In this document: positions 15,555 to 24,860 of the stretch, piece by piece | Numbering within the stretch: the stretch's first letter is position 1 | How the letters are laid out: each line of letters starts with the position of its first letter | Assembly: GCA_017557525.1 (NCBI GenBank) | Contig: JAFYYN010000082.1 | Span: 1 to 53,111 of the forward strand | Source of the DNA: Lachnospiraceae bacterium | Lineage (GTDB): Bacteria; Bacillota; Clostridia; Lachnospirales; Lachnospiraceae | Reading direction: 5' to 3' | DNA length: 53,111 nt | Position numbers and translations under genes: made by a program | The notes under the pieces: model-generated | Told to the model about the DNA's origin: nothing | Database searches by the model: none | Seen by the model: only the letters and a program-made list of their open reading frames with translations

Positions 15555-16256
15555 ATGAAGGCGGTATTATTTGATCTGGATGGAACACTGCTTCCGATGG
15601 ATCAGGAGGTTTTTGTAAAGGCATATTTCAAGGAGTTGTGTAAAAAAGCGGCTCCATATGGATATGATCCCGATAAGCTGATAAAAGGTATTTGGACGGG
15701 GACCGGAGCAATGGTAAAAAACCAGGGGAATAAAACCAATGAAGACATGTTCTGGGATACGTTTTCCGGTATATTCGGTGAAAAGGCATATACGGATAAA
15801 GCCGTATTCAATGATTTCTATGCCAATGAGTTTGACATAGCAAAAGAAGTATGTGGTTTTAACCCTGATGCCGGTAAGCTGGTTAAGAGGCTTAAAAATG
15901 CCGGGATAAAGCTGGTGCTCGCTTCTAACCCTATATTTCCGATAGTTGCTCAGAAAAAACGTATGCAGTGGGCAGGTATTGATCCTGATGATTTTGAATA
16001 TATCACATCCTATGAGAATTCCCACTATTCCAAGCCTAACACGATGTATTATACCGAATTGCTTAAGGTATTAGGATATGATGCAAATGACGTTATAATG
16101 GTGGGGAACGATGTGTCAGAAGATATGTGTGCTTCAGAAGTAGGAATAAAGACATTTCTGCTTACAGACTGTATGATAAATGCGGCAGATAAAGACATTT
16201 CCGTGTTTGACCGCGGGGGTTTTAGGGAACTGGAGAATTTCCTTTTTGGTAAATAA
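15555..16256 (+). CDS. HAD-family hydrolase
   Basis: A 233-residue HAD phosphatase. Motif I is FDLDGTLL (Asp7, Asp9), motif II the Ser in LASNP, motif III the Lys in YSKPN, and motif IV VGNDVSEDM. An alpha-helical cap sits between motifs I and II. RBS is AAGGAG. Its stop overlaps the first possible start of the LRR protein gene, so the two may share a message. Substrate unknown. Confidence 0.88.
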   Translation: MKAVLFDLDGTLLPMDQEVFVKAYFKELCKKAAPYGYDPDKLIKGIWTGTGAMVKNQGNKTNEDMFWDTFSGIFGEKAYTDKAVFNDFYANEFDIAKEVCGFNPDAGKLVKRLKNAGIKLVLASNPIFPIVAQKKRMQWAGIDPDDFEYITSYENSHYSKPNTMYYTELLKVLGYDANDVIMVGNDVSEDMCASEVGIKTFLLTDCMINAADKDISVFDRGGFRELENFLFGK

Positions 16257-16282
16257 TGAAAGAAGAAGCAGGGAGGAACGAC

Positions 16283-18307
16283 ATGAAGAAAAGGATTTTG
16301 GCAGTAATGTTAACTATCGTGACAATTCTGTGCGGCCTGACCGGGTCTGTTTCAGTTGAAGCAGCCGGGAAAATTCAGGCTCCGTCAGGGGTTTATGTTA
16401 AGACCAGCAAGAAAGGGAACCCTGTCATACGCTGGGGAAAAGTAGAAAAAGCATCAAAATACAGAGTGTACAGAAAAACCGAAAGTGACTCTTCGTGGGT
16501 GAAAGTCAAGACAACCTCCAAGCTTAAGATTACAGATACCAAGTGGAAAGCAGAAGAGGGAAGTAAGATACAGTATGCTGTCAAAGCTTGCGAGAAAAAA
16601 GATGGCAAAACGGTTTGGAGTAAAAAGTCAAAAACAATAACTTGGACGGTGCCGGTAAATAAATCCGGGGAGAACGCAAATATAGGACTTGAAAGAGTCA
16701 GCATCGATGAGGCACATTTCCCGGATGCCAATTTCAGAGCGTATATCCAAACAGCTTTTGACGATGATGGAGACGGATATCTGACCAGCCCGGAGATTGA
16801 CCTCATCTGGAATGTTCACTGTGAAAACATGAATATCTATTCCGTAAAAGGTATCGAGTATTTCCGCGAACTAAAAGGGCTATGGTGTAAAGGAAATCAC
16901 ATAACCGAGCTCGACCTGTCGGGAAATCCCGGTATGAAGGGAATTTGGTGCTCATTTAATGATTTTGAATCATTGGATTTTTCGGATTGCCCTGAGCTTG
17001 AATGGGTATACTGCTTCAACTGTAATCTGAAAGAATTGAATATCAGGAATAATCCCGAGATGGCATATCTGGAATGCAATTCCAATCCAGATCTGAAAAC
17101 ACTCGACCTGTCACAGAACACCAAACTGGAGAACCTGTTCTGCAGCAGGTGCGGGCTGACATCTCTTGACCTTTCCAATAATCCGTTATTGTGCGAACTT
17201 GCGGCATTTTATAATGACCTGGAAGAAATAGATGTGTCCAATAATCCGAATCTTAAGCGCTTTGATATCTGGCACAATCCGAGGCTTGGAAATGTAGATG
17301 TGAGCGGCCTTTCAGGACTTCAGTATTACAACTGTGCATGGACTGCATTGACGGAAATAGATGTGAGCCATAATCCGGAGCTTGTGGAGCTGGTATGCGG
17401 TTATAATGACGGACTACGCACACTTGACCTTTCACATAACCCGAAGTTAGCGTATTTTGCATGTGAATGTGACGTAAACCTCGAATCCCTCGATCTCTCA
17501 CATAATCCGAGGCTGTACTACCTGCTGGCATTTGGCTTATCCAGCATCGATACGATTGACATCAGTAAAAACAGCCGTCTGTGCAAGGCATATAATGAGG
17601 GAGAATATGTACATGAGACGGAAAACCTCGGCTATGTATACTCCATGACGATTGATTACGGTGGAAGCAGCGATCCATTTGACGAGTTACGTCATTGTGT
17701 CTGCTTTGATGACAGAACCAAGATCATCGCAAAATATAAGGGAAAGGATGACGTACCTGACAGTGTGGTAGATAAGAGTGACGGGCATGCCGATACGGAA
17801 ACCTTTGTCACTAGAGCCGAAGCTGTTGCAGCACTATACGAGGCGGCAGGGAGCCCTAAGGTTATAGGAAATTCCTCGTTTAAGGATGTATCAGCAAATG
17901 CATCATATGCAAAAGCCGTAAAGTGGGGCGAAGATAACAAAATATGCTTCGGCTATCCTAATATAAGCTCGGATACATTCTGCCCTGATGAACTGATCAG
18001 CAGACAGGATTTTGCCCTTATGGCACACAGATATGCGGATTATATGGGATTTGGAACGGCCATGGACTATGGAAGAACAGACTGGTTCAGAGACTTTTTT
18101 GACATAGATTTTTATGCATGGTGTCCATTCACCTGGGCTATCCAGTGGCGTGTGCTTAAGGTTGATGAGGACAACAATCTCTGTTATCCCCACGGAAGGA
18201 TCACGAGAGCAGAGCTCAAAGCAGGAGTAGCCGAGATCTTCGATCTTGATGAAGGTGCTGCATATTCCGGTATTGTCGGAGGAAATGAGGGCAATCCTAA
18301 CGAGTAA
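16283..18307 (+). CDS. Secreted LRR surface protein with FN3, EF-hand loop and SLH-like module
   Basis: About 674 residues. A signal peptide (KKR, hydrophobic core, VEAA) is followed by an FN3-like domain (16376-16650), an EF-hand-type loop DDDGDGYLTSPE (16759-16795), about a dozen leucine-rich repeats of the form LDLS-NP-L---- (16900-17580), and an S-layer-homology-like C-terminus (17800-18270: FVTRAEAVAALYEAAG, then ISRQDFALMAHRYADY). It is probably displayed on the cell wall and binds a protein or glycan. Start 16283 is chosen for its GGGAGG site and signal peptide; 16256 is an upstream alternative. Repeats are irregular, with many Cys and Trp. Confidence 0.85.
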   Translation: MKKRILAVMLTIVTILCGLTGSVSVEAAGKIQAPSGVYVKTSKKGNPVIRWGKVEKASKYRVYRKTESDSSWVKVKTTSKLKITDTKWKAEEGSKIQYAVKACEKKDGKTVWSKKSKTITWTVPVNKSGENANIGLERVSIDEAHFPDANFRAYIQTAFDDDGDGYLTSPEIDLIWNVHCENMNIYSVKGIEYFRELKGLWCKGNHITELDLSGNPGMKGIWCSFNDFESLDFSDCPELEWVYCFNCNLKELNIRNNPEMAYLECNSNPDLKTLDLSQNTKLENLFCSRCGLTSLDLSNNPLLCELAAFYNDLEEIDVSNNPNLKRFDIWHNPRLGNVDVSGLSGLQYYNCAWTALTEIDVSHNPELVELVCGYNDGLRTLDLSHNPKLAYFACECDVNLESLDLSHNPRLYYLLAFGLSSIDTIDISKNSRLCKAYNEGEYVHETENLGYVYSMTIDYGGSSDPFDELRHCVCFDDRTKIIAKYKGKDDVPDSVVDKSDGHADTETFVTRAEAVAALYEAAGSPKVIGNSSFKDVSANASYAKAVKWGEDNKICFGYPNISSDTFCPDELISRQDFALMAHRYADYMGFGTAMDYGRTDWFRDFFDIDFYAWCPFTWAIQWRVLKVDEDNNLCYPHGRITRAELKAGVAEIFDLDEGAAYSGIVGGNEGNPNE

Positions 18308-18451
18308 AAGTTTCCCTTATACAAAGCCAGGGTTTTCTATTTCGTAGCAGAATGGCAATTATGAATTTCTTATTTGTAATTATAATGGTTTAAAGCAGGT
18401 ATTTTTCATGCTAGAATAATTCCAAATAATACCATGAGGGGTGGGCAGCAT

Positions 18452-18871
18452 ATGAAGATACCGTTGATAATACTTTGCGGGATAGTACTTTTTATATTAC
18501 TTGAAAAGGTGTTTAACCAGATTTCCATCAAATCGAAATGCAAGAGCAAAACTGAAGGCACCTTAATAGGAATGGATGACAGCTTTATGGGAATGGGAGC
18601 AGCTCCCGGGTCGTCCCATTATTATGCGGTTTATTATCCGATCTATGAGTATATAGTTGACGGGATCTCATATTGGGCACAGCTGAAAAAATACAGCCGA
18701 AATGCAGCTACTTTTGCAAAGACTGTAAGTGTTTTATATGATCCCGAGGATCCTGAGAAATGTTTTATAAATAATACACCGGGACATATCATCTCAAGAT
18801 ACAACAAGGAAGAGTATGACAAGAACAACGGAGGGAAGAACTTAACTCTGGATTACAAATGGAGACCGTAA
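18452..18871 (+). CDS. Membrane-anchored small protein, DUF3592-like
   Basis: About 139 residues. The first ~20 residues are a membrane anchor; the rest is a small beta-rich domain with YPIYEYIVDG, VSVLYDPEDPEKCFI, a pattern seen in DUF3592-type membrane proteins (P-x-Y-x-Y, then Y-D-P-x-D-P). Start at ATG 18452 follows GGGGTGGG. Alone between a spacer and a GNAT gene. Function unknown. Confidence 0.65.
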   Translation: MKIPLIILCGIVLFILLEKVFNQISIKSKCKSKTEGTLIGMDDSFMGMGAAPGSSHYYAVYYPIYEYIVDGISYWAQLKKYSRNAATFAKTVSVLYDPEDPEKCFINNTPGHIISRYNKEEYDKNNGGKNLTLDYKWRP

Positions 18872-18933
18872 AAGCGGTGGTGGAAAAACTTCGCATATGA
18901 CGAAGTACGGCTATCAGGGTTTGGAGAAAAGCA

Positions 18934-19449
18934 ATGAATAATGATAAAGGACAAATAATTATCAGAAAAGCAACAAGTACTGATGCAAGACAAATTGCAG
19001 AAATCATCGTAGAGGACTGGAAAAATGCTTACAAGGGCATTATAGACGATGATTTTCTCGATTCTATGGATGTAGAAGAAAGGCATCAAAGAGAATCACA
19101 AAGATATCAGTTATATACGGTTGCTGCAGTTGAGAATAATATTTTGGGGCTGACATGGAATGAGATGACCGAAACGGATGAATCAGACTGTGAGATCATT
19201 GCGCTGTATGTCAGATATAATCAAAGGAAAAGCGGGATTGGGAAAATCCTGTTTCAGAACTCAGTTGATGTTTTCAGAGCATCGGGAAAGAAAAAGATGA
19301 TAATATGGTGTCTCAAAAATAATTATGAGGCTAGAAAGTTTTATGAGAAAATGGGTGGAAAAGAGTATACCACCGGAACTCACAAATGGGGTAATCGGGA
19401 TTATGATATGATATCGTATATCTATCATTTGGATGATATTTCAAAATAA
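18934..19449 (+). CDS. GNAT-family N-acetyltransferase
   Basis: A 171-residue GNAT: IRKATSTDARQIAEIIVEDWKNAYKGII at the start is typical of the group whose N-terminus reads W-K-x-A-Y-x-G-I. The acetyl-CoA site is YNQRKSGIGKILFQ, and the B-motif NNYEARKFYEKMGG. RBS TTGGAG. A terminator follows. Acceptor unknown. Confidence 0.88.
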   Translation: MNNDKGQIIIRKATSTDARQIAEIIVEDWKNAYKGIIDDDFLDSMDVEERHQRESQRYQLYTVAAVENNILGLTWNEMTETDESDCEIIALYVRYNQRKSGIGKILFQNSVDVFRASGKKKMIIWCLKNNYEARKFYEKMGGKEYTTGTHKWGNRDYDMISYIYHLDDISK

Positions 19450-19492
19450 ACTGGTAAATAATGTGCCAAGTTTAACAATGTATAATATATAT

Positions 19493-19533
19493 GCCTCGGG
19501 AAGCAGTATTTACTGACTTGCTGAGGCTTTTTA
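19493..19533 (+). terminator. Rho-independent terminator
   Basis: GCCTC (19493-19497) pairs with GAGGC (19523-19527); AGCA (19502-19505) pairs with TGCT (19519-19522) inside; five T follow. Ends the GNAT transcript and separates it from the next promoter. Confidence 0.75.
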
Positions 19534-19567
19534 ATTTGTTTGGACTGTCATATGGATTCTGTTTTGG

Positions 19568-19596
19568 TTGACCGAAAGTTGGTAATTTGGTATAAT
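19568..19596 (+). promoter_or_regulatory. Near-consensus sigma-A promoter of the long operon
   Basis: TTGACC (19568-19573), a 17-bp spacer and TATAAT (19591-19596). The genes from 19648 to 27247 follow with gaps of 13-45 bp and no obvious terminator, so this is the likely main promoter of that operon. Confidence 0.75.
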
Positions 19597-19647
19597 TAAA
19601 AAGATTTTAATGTTTTAACATACACTTATTTGCGAAAAGGAAGAGTT

Positions 19648-20106
19648 ATGACAATAAGAAAAGCACAGCATAAAGATTTATCACGTATAGCAGAAATACT
19701 GGTGTTTAACTACCGCCTGTACTTCTATCCAATATTTCAAAACGACGAGTACTACTTTTCCGAATTACAAGTCCCATCGCTTATGAAAAGCTATGAATCT
19801 GAGTTAGACAGCTTGTATGTATATGACGACGGAGTCGTTAAAGGTTTTATTAAAATCGAAGGCACATATATTGCAAGACTGTTTGTTGAACCTGTTCTTC
19901 AAAATGCCTCTATTGGTTCACGTTTGTTAGAGTATGCAGTGAATGAACATCATGCGGATCATCTCTGGGCATTGGAAAAAAATACAAGAGCTATACGTTT
20001 CTATGAAAGAAATGGTTTTGTTGCTACCGGAGAAAAGAAACTCGAGGAAGATACTACAGAATATCTTATTCTCCTAAGGAAGAGGGAAAAAACGAATAAT
20101 GGTTGA
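19648..20106 (+). CDS. GNAT-family N-acetyltransferase
   Basis: A 152-residue single-domain GNAT: MTIRKAQHKDLSRIAEILV, the acetyl-CoA segment NASIGSRLLEYA, and the C-terminal NTRAIRFYERNGF. The A-motif lacks the usual R/Q-x-x-G-x-G/A start and reads LQNASIG, still compatible with CoA binding. Start 19648 has AAGGAAGAG upstream; 19630 is a weaker TTG. First gene of the 19.6-27.2 kb operon. Acceptor unknown. Confidence 0.85.
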   Translation: MTIRKAQHKDLSRIAEILVFNYRLYFYPIFQNDEYYFSELQVPSLMKSYESELDSLYVYDDGVVKGFIKIEGTYIARLFVEPVLQNASIGSRLLEYAVNEHHADHLWALEKNTRAIRFYERNGFVATGEKKLEEDTTEYLILLRKREKTNNG

Positions 20107-20121
20107 CAGGAGCTGAGACAT

Positions 20122-21156
20122 ATGGCAGACGAAAAAGCATGTGGCGCAATTGTATTTACTTATGAGAATGGTGTCAGGAAGTATGTTATTATCCGTGGGT
20201 ACGGGATCTATCAGGGATACTGCGGCTTCCCCAAAGGGCATGTGGAAGCAGGGGAAACTGAATGCGAAACGGCTATTCGGGAAGTAAAGGAGGAGACCGG
20301 GCTGGATGTTGTCCCATTCGATGATTTCAGGACGGTGGATGAACATGCATTAGCACGGGAGGGGCGCCCGAATGACAAGAAGATGAACGTTTATTTTCTT
20401 GCAGAATACCATAATCAGGAGTTAGTTGCACAAAAATCCGAAGTTTCGGAGATTGCCCTTATGACATATGAAGAAGCGTTGGATAGCTTTCAATATGAAG
20501 AATCAAAAAGGGAGCTTATGGAGGCCGAGAGTTATTTAAGAAAATCATGGAAGATAGAAACTGAACGGCTGATCGTCAGATTGTTCCGTGAGGATGACGG
20601 TGAGGCTTTGTACAGGATTAAGACTGATCCACAGGTATTGGAATTTTGCCCGGACTTTTTGGATGTAGATGTAAAACAGGAAGATATTCTGAAATATATC
20701 CAAGCGTTCAGAAAATATGAGGAGGACGGAGACACGGACACATGGCGATGTTATGCCATTGAAAACAGGGAAACCGGAGAGGTTATGGGTGCCATTACTT
20801 TCAGCAAGCATAACATGCTCCATGAATACGAACTTGGCTGGATGATGATCGGCGAATATTACGGGAAAGGATATGCTTCCGAAGCTGCAGAAGCATTTTC
20901 CGAGTCTTTCTGCCGGAAACACGGAGTCGACTATCTGATTGCGGTCATGGATATTGATAATCCTGCATCCCGCAGGACTGCTGAGAAGAGCGGGTTCCGG
21001 CTTTTTGAAAAGAGGACGGTGTATGATTATCATTACAACAGGTATGCGGATGACTATTTCTATTTCCGCAGATACTGGACAGGATGTACACTGAAAGACC
21101 GGTTTTACGGAGATGCACCATATTACGGGCGTTCAACATCGGACAGGCAGGAGTAA
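20122..21156 (+). CDS. Nudix hydrolase-GNAT acetyltransferase fusion
   Basis: A 344-residue two-domain protein. Residues 1-135 are a Nudix hydrolase with a complete Nudix box from Gly39 to Leu61 (E45, R53-E54, E57-E58, G60), of the type that cleaves dinucleoside polyphosphates. Residues ~143-335 are a RimJ-type GNAT (ETERLIVRLF, ELGWMMIGEYYGKGYASEA, NPASRRTAEKSGF). The junction is short (YLRKSWKI). Both active sites look intact. The fusion suggests hydrolysis of a nucleotide-linked molecule and acetylation of a related one, but that is inference. Operon gene 2. Confidence 0.88.
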   Translation: MADEKACGAIVFTYENGVRKYVIIRGYGIYQGYCGFPKGHVEAGETECETAIREVKEETGLDVVPFDDFRTVDEHALAREGRPNDKKMNVYFLAEYHNQELVAQKSEVSEIALMTYEEALDSFQYEESKRELMEAESYLRKSWKIETERLIVRLFREDDGEALYRIKTDPQVLEFCPDFLDVDVKQEDILKYIQAFRKYEEDGDTDTWRCYAIENRETGEVMGAITFSKHNMLHEYELGWMMIGEYYGKGYASEAAEAFSESFCRKHGVDYLIAVMDIDNPASRRTAEKSGFRLFEKRTVYDYHYNRYADDYFYFRRYWTGCTLKDRFYGDAPYYGRSTSDRQE

Positions 21157-21169
21157 AAGGAGGTCAGAA

Positions 21170-22288
21170 ATGAAACTGTTATTATGTGGTGGTGGCTGCG
21201 GAGAACAGACCGTAGAGGCAAACAAGGTGTTTAATTCTGTCATAGATCATGAAAAACCACTACTATACATCCCTTTGGCTATGGATGAAGCAGATCATCC
21301 TTACGATGACTGCCTAGAGTGGATCAAAGGGGAACTTGCAGATGTAGAATTTCCCTATATTGAAATGGTCAGAGCATATGAAGAGCTGTCGGATAAGGAT
21401 TTTATGGCATATTGCGGAATCTTTATAGGCGGGGGTAATACATTCTCGCTATTAAAAGGCTTAAAGGACAGTGGTGCTTTCAGTAAACTGGGTGAGTATA
21501 TCAGGAACAATGGTATAGTATTCGGAGGCTCCGCAGGAGCCATCATATTTGGAAAGGATATCCTTACAGCTATGGCAATGGATCCCAATGATGTTGGACT
21601 GGAGGATACTGCGGGATTTGATGTGCTTGGCGGCAAGTCCATCTTTGCCCATTATGAAAGCGGGTGGAGTGCAGAGGAAAAAACGCGTTATACGCAGTTC
21701 ATAAAAGAGTATTCAAAGACACATGAAGCGGTAATTGCCATACCGGAAGAAGACACTGTATTCATAGATGGTGACAAGGTACAGGTTATCGGTGACAGGC
21801 CTTACTATATCTATGAAAATGGCCAGGTAACAGAATTTTCCGGGCCTGTTAAAAGAACAAAGGCTGTAAAATATTTTGCCGATCATCTTCACTGCTCACA
21901 ATCAGTTCTTGCAGCATATGCTGAGGAATGCGGGATCTCTGAAAAACAGGCATTCCGGCTGGGATCATGCTTTGGTAGCGGGATGCGCAAGGGCGATGTT
22001 TGTGGTGCATGCACGGGAGCACTTATGGTTTTGGGTCTGATGTTCGGAGAAGATCACGATGGCGATCCCGACGAACGCCTAAGGTCAAACAGGATCAATG
22101 ATATGATGCTGGACCGCTTCAAACAGGTTAACGGGACATATATATGCAATGAATTGCTCGGATGCGATATTACTACACCTGAGGGGGTCCAGTATGCCAG
22201 GGAGAATGGTCTGTTCAGGGATTTCTGTCCAAAGATGGTTGCAAGCGCAGTTGACATTCTGGAGAGTATCATCAAGGAAATGAAATAG
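21170..22288 (+). CDS. S51-type peptidase fused to a C_GCAxxG_C_C domain
   Basis: A 372-residue protein. Residues 1-~225 match peptidase family S51 (dipeptidase E/cyanophycinase-like): GGGNTFSLLKGL, then FGGSAGAIIFG with the nucleophile Ser121. Residues ~240-370 match the C_GCAxxG_C_C redox-protein family: HCSQSVLAAYAEECG, SCFGSGMRKGDVCGACTGAL, and later paired cysteines. Both modules are usually separate proteins. RBS AGGAGG; 13 bp after the Nudix-GNAT gene. Whether the peptidase part cleaves aspartyl peptides and what the cysteine domain binds is unknown. Confidence 0.85.
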   Translation: MKLLLCGGGCGEQTVEANKVFNSVIDHEKPLLYIPLAMDEADHPYDDCLEWIKGELADVEFPYIEMVRAYEELSDKDFMAYCGIFIGGGNTFSLLKGLKDSGAFSKLGEYIRNNGIVFGGSAGAIIFGKDILTAMAMDPNDVGLEDTAGFDVLGGKSIFAHYESGWSAEEKTRYTQFIKEYSKTHEAVIAIPEEDTVFIDGDKVQVIGDRPYYIYENGQVTEFSGPVKRTKAVKYFADHLHCSQSVLAAYAEECGISEKQAFRLGSCFGSGMRKGDVCGACTGALMVLGLMFGEDHDGDPDERLRSNRINDMMLDRFKQVNGTYICNELLGCDITTPEGVQYARENGLFRDFCPKMVASAVDILESIIKEMK

Positions 22289-22309
22289 TAAAATGGCAGG
22301 TAATAAAAT

Positions 22310-23305
22310 ATGAAGAAGAAAATTAAAGTAATCATATATTTTATTCTTACAGTCGTCCTGTTATGCGGACTGGTTTTCCTGATACTGAATTCCAATTGGT
22401 TCAGGATGTGGAGGCTCGAGAGCCAGCTGGCAGAGAAATACGGTACGTCCTTTGACGTGACTGATACGGAGAAAGACAGGCCTTTCTTATCCGAGAGCCA
22501 TACATATGATGCCTGTTCGGAGAAGGGCATCAGGTTTCTTGTCGAATGCAGCTGGTACGGGAAACTGATATCGGATTCATATGCACATTTTTATTATGCT
22601 GAAGATATGAATGGTATAATAGAAACATACATTAAGGAATACTTCGATGAATTTTATGTTGTAAGAGACTGCTGGGAATACGGTTCTAATAAGTCGATTA
22701 CAGAGCTCGTAAAAGAAAGCGATTCTGCCTCTTTTGAGGATTATCTCAAAAGTGATCATGAGGTAACGGTAACATTCCGGGTTTACTTAAGGAAAAACAT
22801 AAAAGCCGGTCAGTTAAATAGAGCTTTGGAGAAATTTAAGTTTGCAGGCATTGATTACAGCGTATATTTCCTTTCGGTAACGGATGAAATATATGAGATG
22901 GTTTCCGGATCAGGGCTGAAATGCTATTATCCACATTCAAAGGTGGGCGAAACCCTGCTTTCATCTTCAGATAAGGTTACGGATATGGATGTAGAAAATA
23001 TTTTGATAAATCCATGGGATGTAACTGTCGCACAATATGTTCCAAAATATAATCGATCAGAAATGACGTTTTCAAAAAATATCACCAGAGACTATTTCAG
23101 GAATCTCGACAGGGATTACAACCTGAAAGATATTGTGGAAGAAATAGGACCATATGGGATAGAAGGATCGGGTATATGGCGTTTTGTATGGCCGATAAAC
23201 GACGGCTCTAAGGGGAAAATTATGTTTGACAGCAGTGAACGCATTATTTCTATTCATATCGTTGATGAAAACGGAACCGAAACCGTTTTTGACAGATATG
23301 AGTAA
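22310..23305 (+). CDS. Membrane-anchored hypothetical protein
   Basis: A 331-residue protein with one N-terminal membrane anchor (~5-27, KKK before it) and a long soluble region, probably outside the cell, rich in aromatic and acidic residues. Residues around 275-331 (NLKDIVEEIGPYGIEGSGIWRFVWPIND...IIFDS-like) resemble small lipoprotein tails where a short helix precedes a beta hairpin, but I cannot name a family. It lies in the middle of the operon, between the S51 fusion and the polymerase gene. Confidence 0.7.
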   Translation: MKKKIKVIIYFILTVVLLCGLVFLILNSNWFRMWRLESQLAEKYGTSFDVTDTEKDRPFLSESHTYDACSEKGIRFLVECSWYGKLISDSYAHFYYAEDMNGIIETYIKEYFDEFYVVRDCWEYGSNKSITELVKESDSASFEDYLKSDHEVTVTFRVYLRKNIKAGQLNRALEKFKFAGIDYSVYFLSVTDEIYEMVSGSGLKCYYPHSKVGETLLSSSDKVTDMDVENILINPWDVTVAQYVPKYNRSEMTFSKNITRDYFRNLDRDYNLKDIVEEIGPYGIEGSGIWRFVWPINDGSKGKIMFDSSERIISIHIVDENGTETVFDRYE

Positions 23306-23342
23306 GTCTGTCCAAAACAGGAGTCAGGGGTCAATAAAAAAG

Positions 23343-24860
23343 ATGAGTAGAAAATATATAGCTATAGATCTCAAGTCATTCTATGCATCTGTGGAATGCG
23401 TGGAGCGTGGTTATGATCCGCTGAACACAAATCTTCTTGTGGCTGATGAATCAAGGACGGAGAAAACGATATGCCTTGCGGTATCACCTTCGTTAAAGAG
23501 TTACGGATTAGGAGGCAGATGCCGTCTTTTCGAGGCAATACAGAAGGTGAACGAGGCAAATGCACTTAGGAGGGTAAACGCCCCGGGACACTCGTTTACC
23601 GGTAAGTCACAGTTTTTTTCAGAGCTTTCAGCGGATCCCGCACTTGAGATAGATTTTATAATTGCGCCGCCTCATATGCGGAAATATATGGAGATAAGCC
23701 GGAAGATCTATGAGATATATCTCAAATATATTTCACCCGATGATATACATGTATACTCGGTTGACGAGGTATTCATGGATGTGACTGATTATCTGCGTAT
23801 GTATGAAATGACTCCCAGGGAACTTGCTATAAAGATTATCAGGGATGTTCTTTCTCAGACGGGGATTACTGCAACAGCAGGCATAGGCACTAATATGTAT
23901 CTGGCTAAGATTGCGATGGATATAGTTGCCAAACATATGCCTGCAGACAGCGACGGGGTAAGACTTGCAGAACTCGATGAAATGTCATACCGTGAACAGT
24001 TGTGGAATCATCTTCCTCTTACTGATTTCTGGCGGGTTGGAAGAGGCACAGTCAAAAGGCTTGAGAAAATTGGGATCAAGACAATGGAAGATATTGCAAG
24101 ATGTTCCATTGGTGATTCCAATGAATATTTTAATGAAGACCTGTTATATAAGGTTTTTGGAAAAAATGCAGAACTTCTGATAGACCATGCATGGGGATGG
24201 GAACCGGTGGGAATGCCTGATATAAAAGGGTATGTTCCTCAGACTCACAGCATAAGCCAGGGGCAGGTATTACCGGGACCATATTCGTTTGATAAAGGAC
24301 GTCTTATTATACGTGAGATGACAGACCTGCTATTGCTTGACCTTGTTGAGAAGCAGATGGTCACAAACCAGATGGTGATCACCGTGGGATATGACATAGA
24401 AAATCTCGCAGATGCACAAAAAGTCTCCGAGTACAAAGGGGAGACCGAAACAGATTATTACGGACGCACAGTACCGAAATCAGCTCATGGGTCAATAAAC
24501 CTTGAAGAATATACCTCCTCAACAAGAATGATAATGGAGGCGGTAACAGAACTGTATGAACGTATTGTAGATCCCGAGCTTACTGTCAGAAGGATGTATG
24601 TCGTGGCAAATAACGTTATCCCGGAAGATAAAATACCGGTGAAAGAGTACGAACAGCTGGATTTATTTACCGACTATGAAGCAAGGGAAATTGCAGAGAA
24701 AGAGAAGAAAAAACAGCTTGAAAAGGAGCGCAATATCCAGAAAGCTGTACTTGAAATAAAGAACCGTTATGGTAAATGTGCCATGCTCCGTGGAATGAAC
24801 CTTGAAGAAGGGGCTACCACCATTGAACGGCACGGACAGGTAGGAGGACATAAAGCATGA
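23343..24860 (+). CDS. Y-family DNA polymerase (UmuC/DinB type)
   Basis: A 505-residue translesion polymerase that copies past damaged DNA. Palm residues are Asp9 in DLKSFYASVE and Asp141-Glu142 in SVDEVFMDVT, the metal ligands; ATAGIGTNMYLAKIA and the helix-hairpin-helix around FWRVGRGTVKRLEKIGI follow, then a little-finger domain. The C-terminal tail (GMNLEEGATT, GQVGGHKA) is typical of Firmicute UmuC-like proteins that pair with YolD. Start 23343 is at the domain start; ATG 23298 overlapping the previous stop is an alternative. Overlaps the YolD-like gene by 4 bp. No LexA box found nearby. Confidence 0.93.
   Translation: MSRKYIAIDLKSFYASVECVERGYDPLNTNLLVADESRTEKTICLAVSPSLKSYGLGGRCRLFEAIQKVNEANALRRVNAPGHSFTGKSQFFSELSADPALEIDFIIAPPHMRKYMEISRKIYEIYLKYISPDDIHVYSVDEVFMDVTDYLRMYEMTPRELAIKIIRDVLSQTGITATAGIGTNMYLAKIAMDIVAKHMPADSDGVRLAELDEMSYREQLWNHLPLTDFWRVGRGTVKRLEKIGIKTMEDIARCSIGDSNEYFNEDLLYKVFGKNAELLIDHAWGWEPVGMPDIKGYVPQTHSISQGQVLPGPYSFDKGRLIIREMTDLLLLDLVEKQMVTNQMVITVGYDIENLADAQKVSEYKGETETDYYGRTVPKSAHGSINLEEYTSSTRMIMEAVTELYERIVDPELTVRRMYVVANNVIPEDKIPVKEYEQLDLFTDYEAREIAEKEKKKQLEKERNIQKAVLEIKNRYGKCAMLRGMNLEEGATTIERHGQVGGHKA

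Noticed and set aside
23250-23342. LexA box for SOS control of the Y-family polymerase
   Set aside because: AACGG/CCGTT lies in this stretch, but it is in the preceding gene and does not have the clostridial GAAC-N4-GTTC form.
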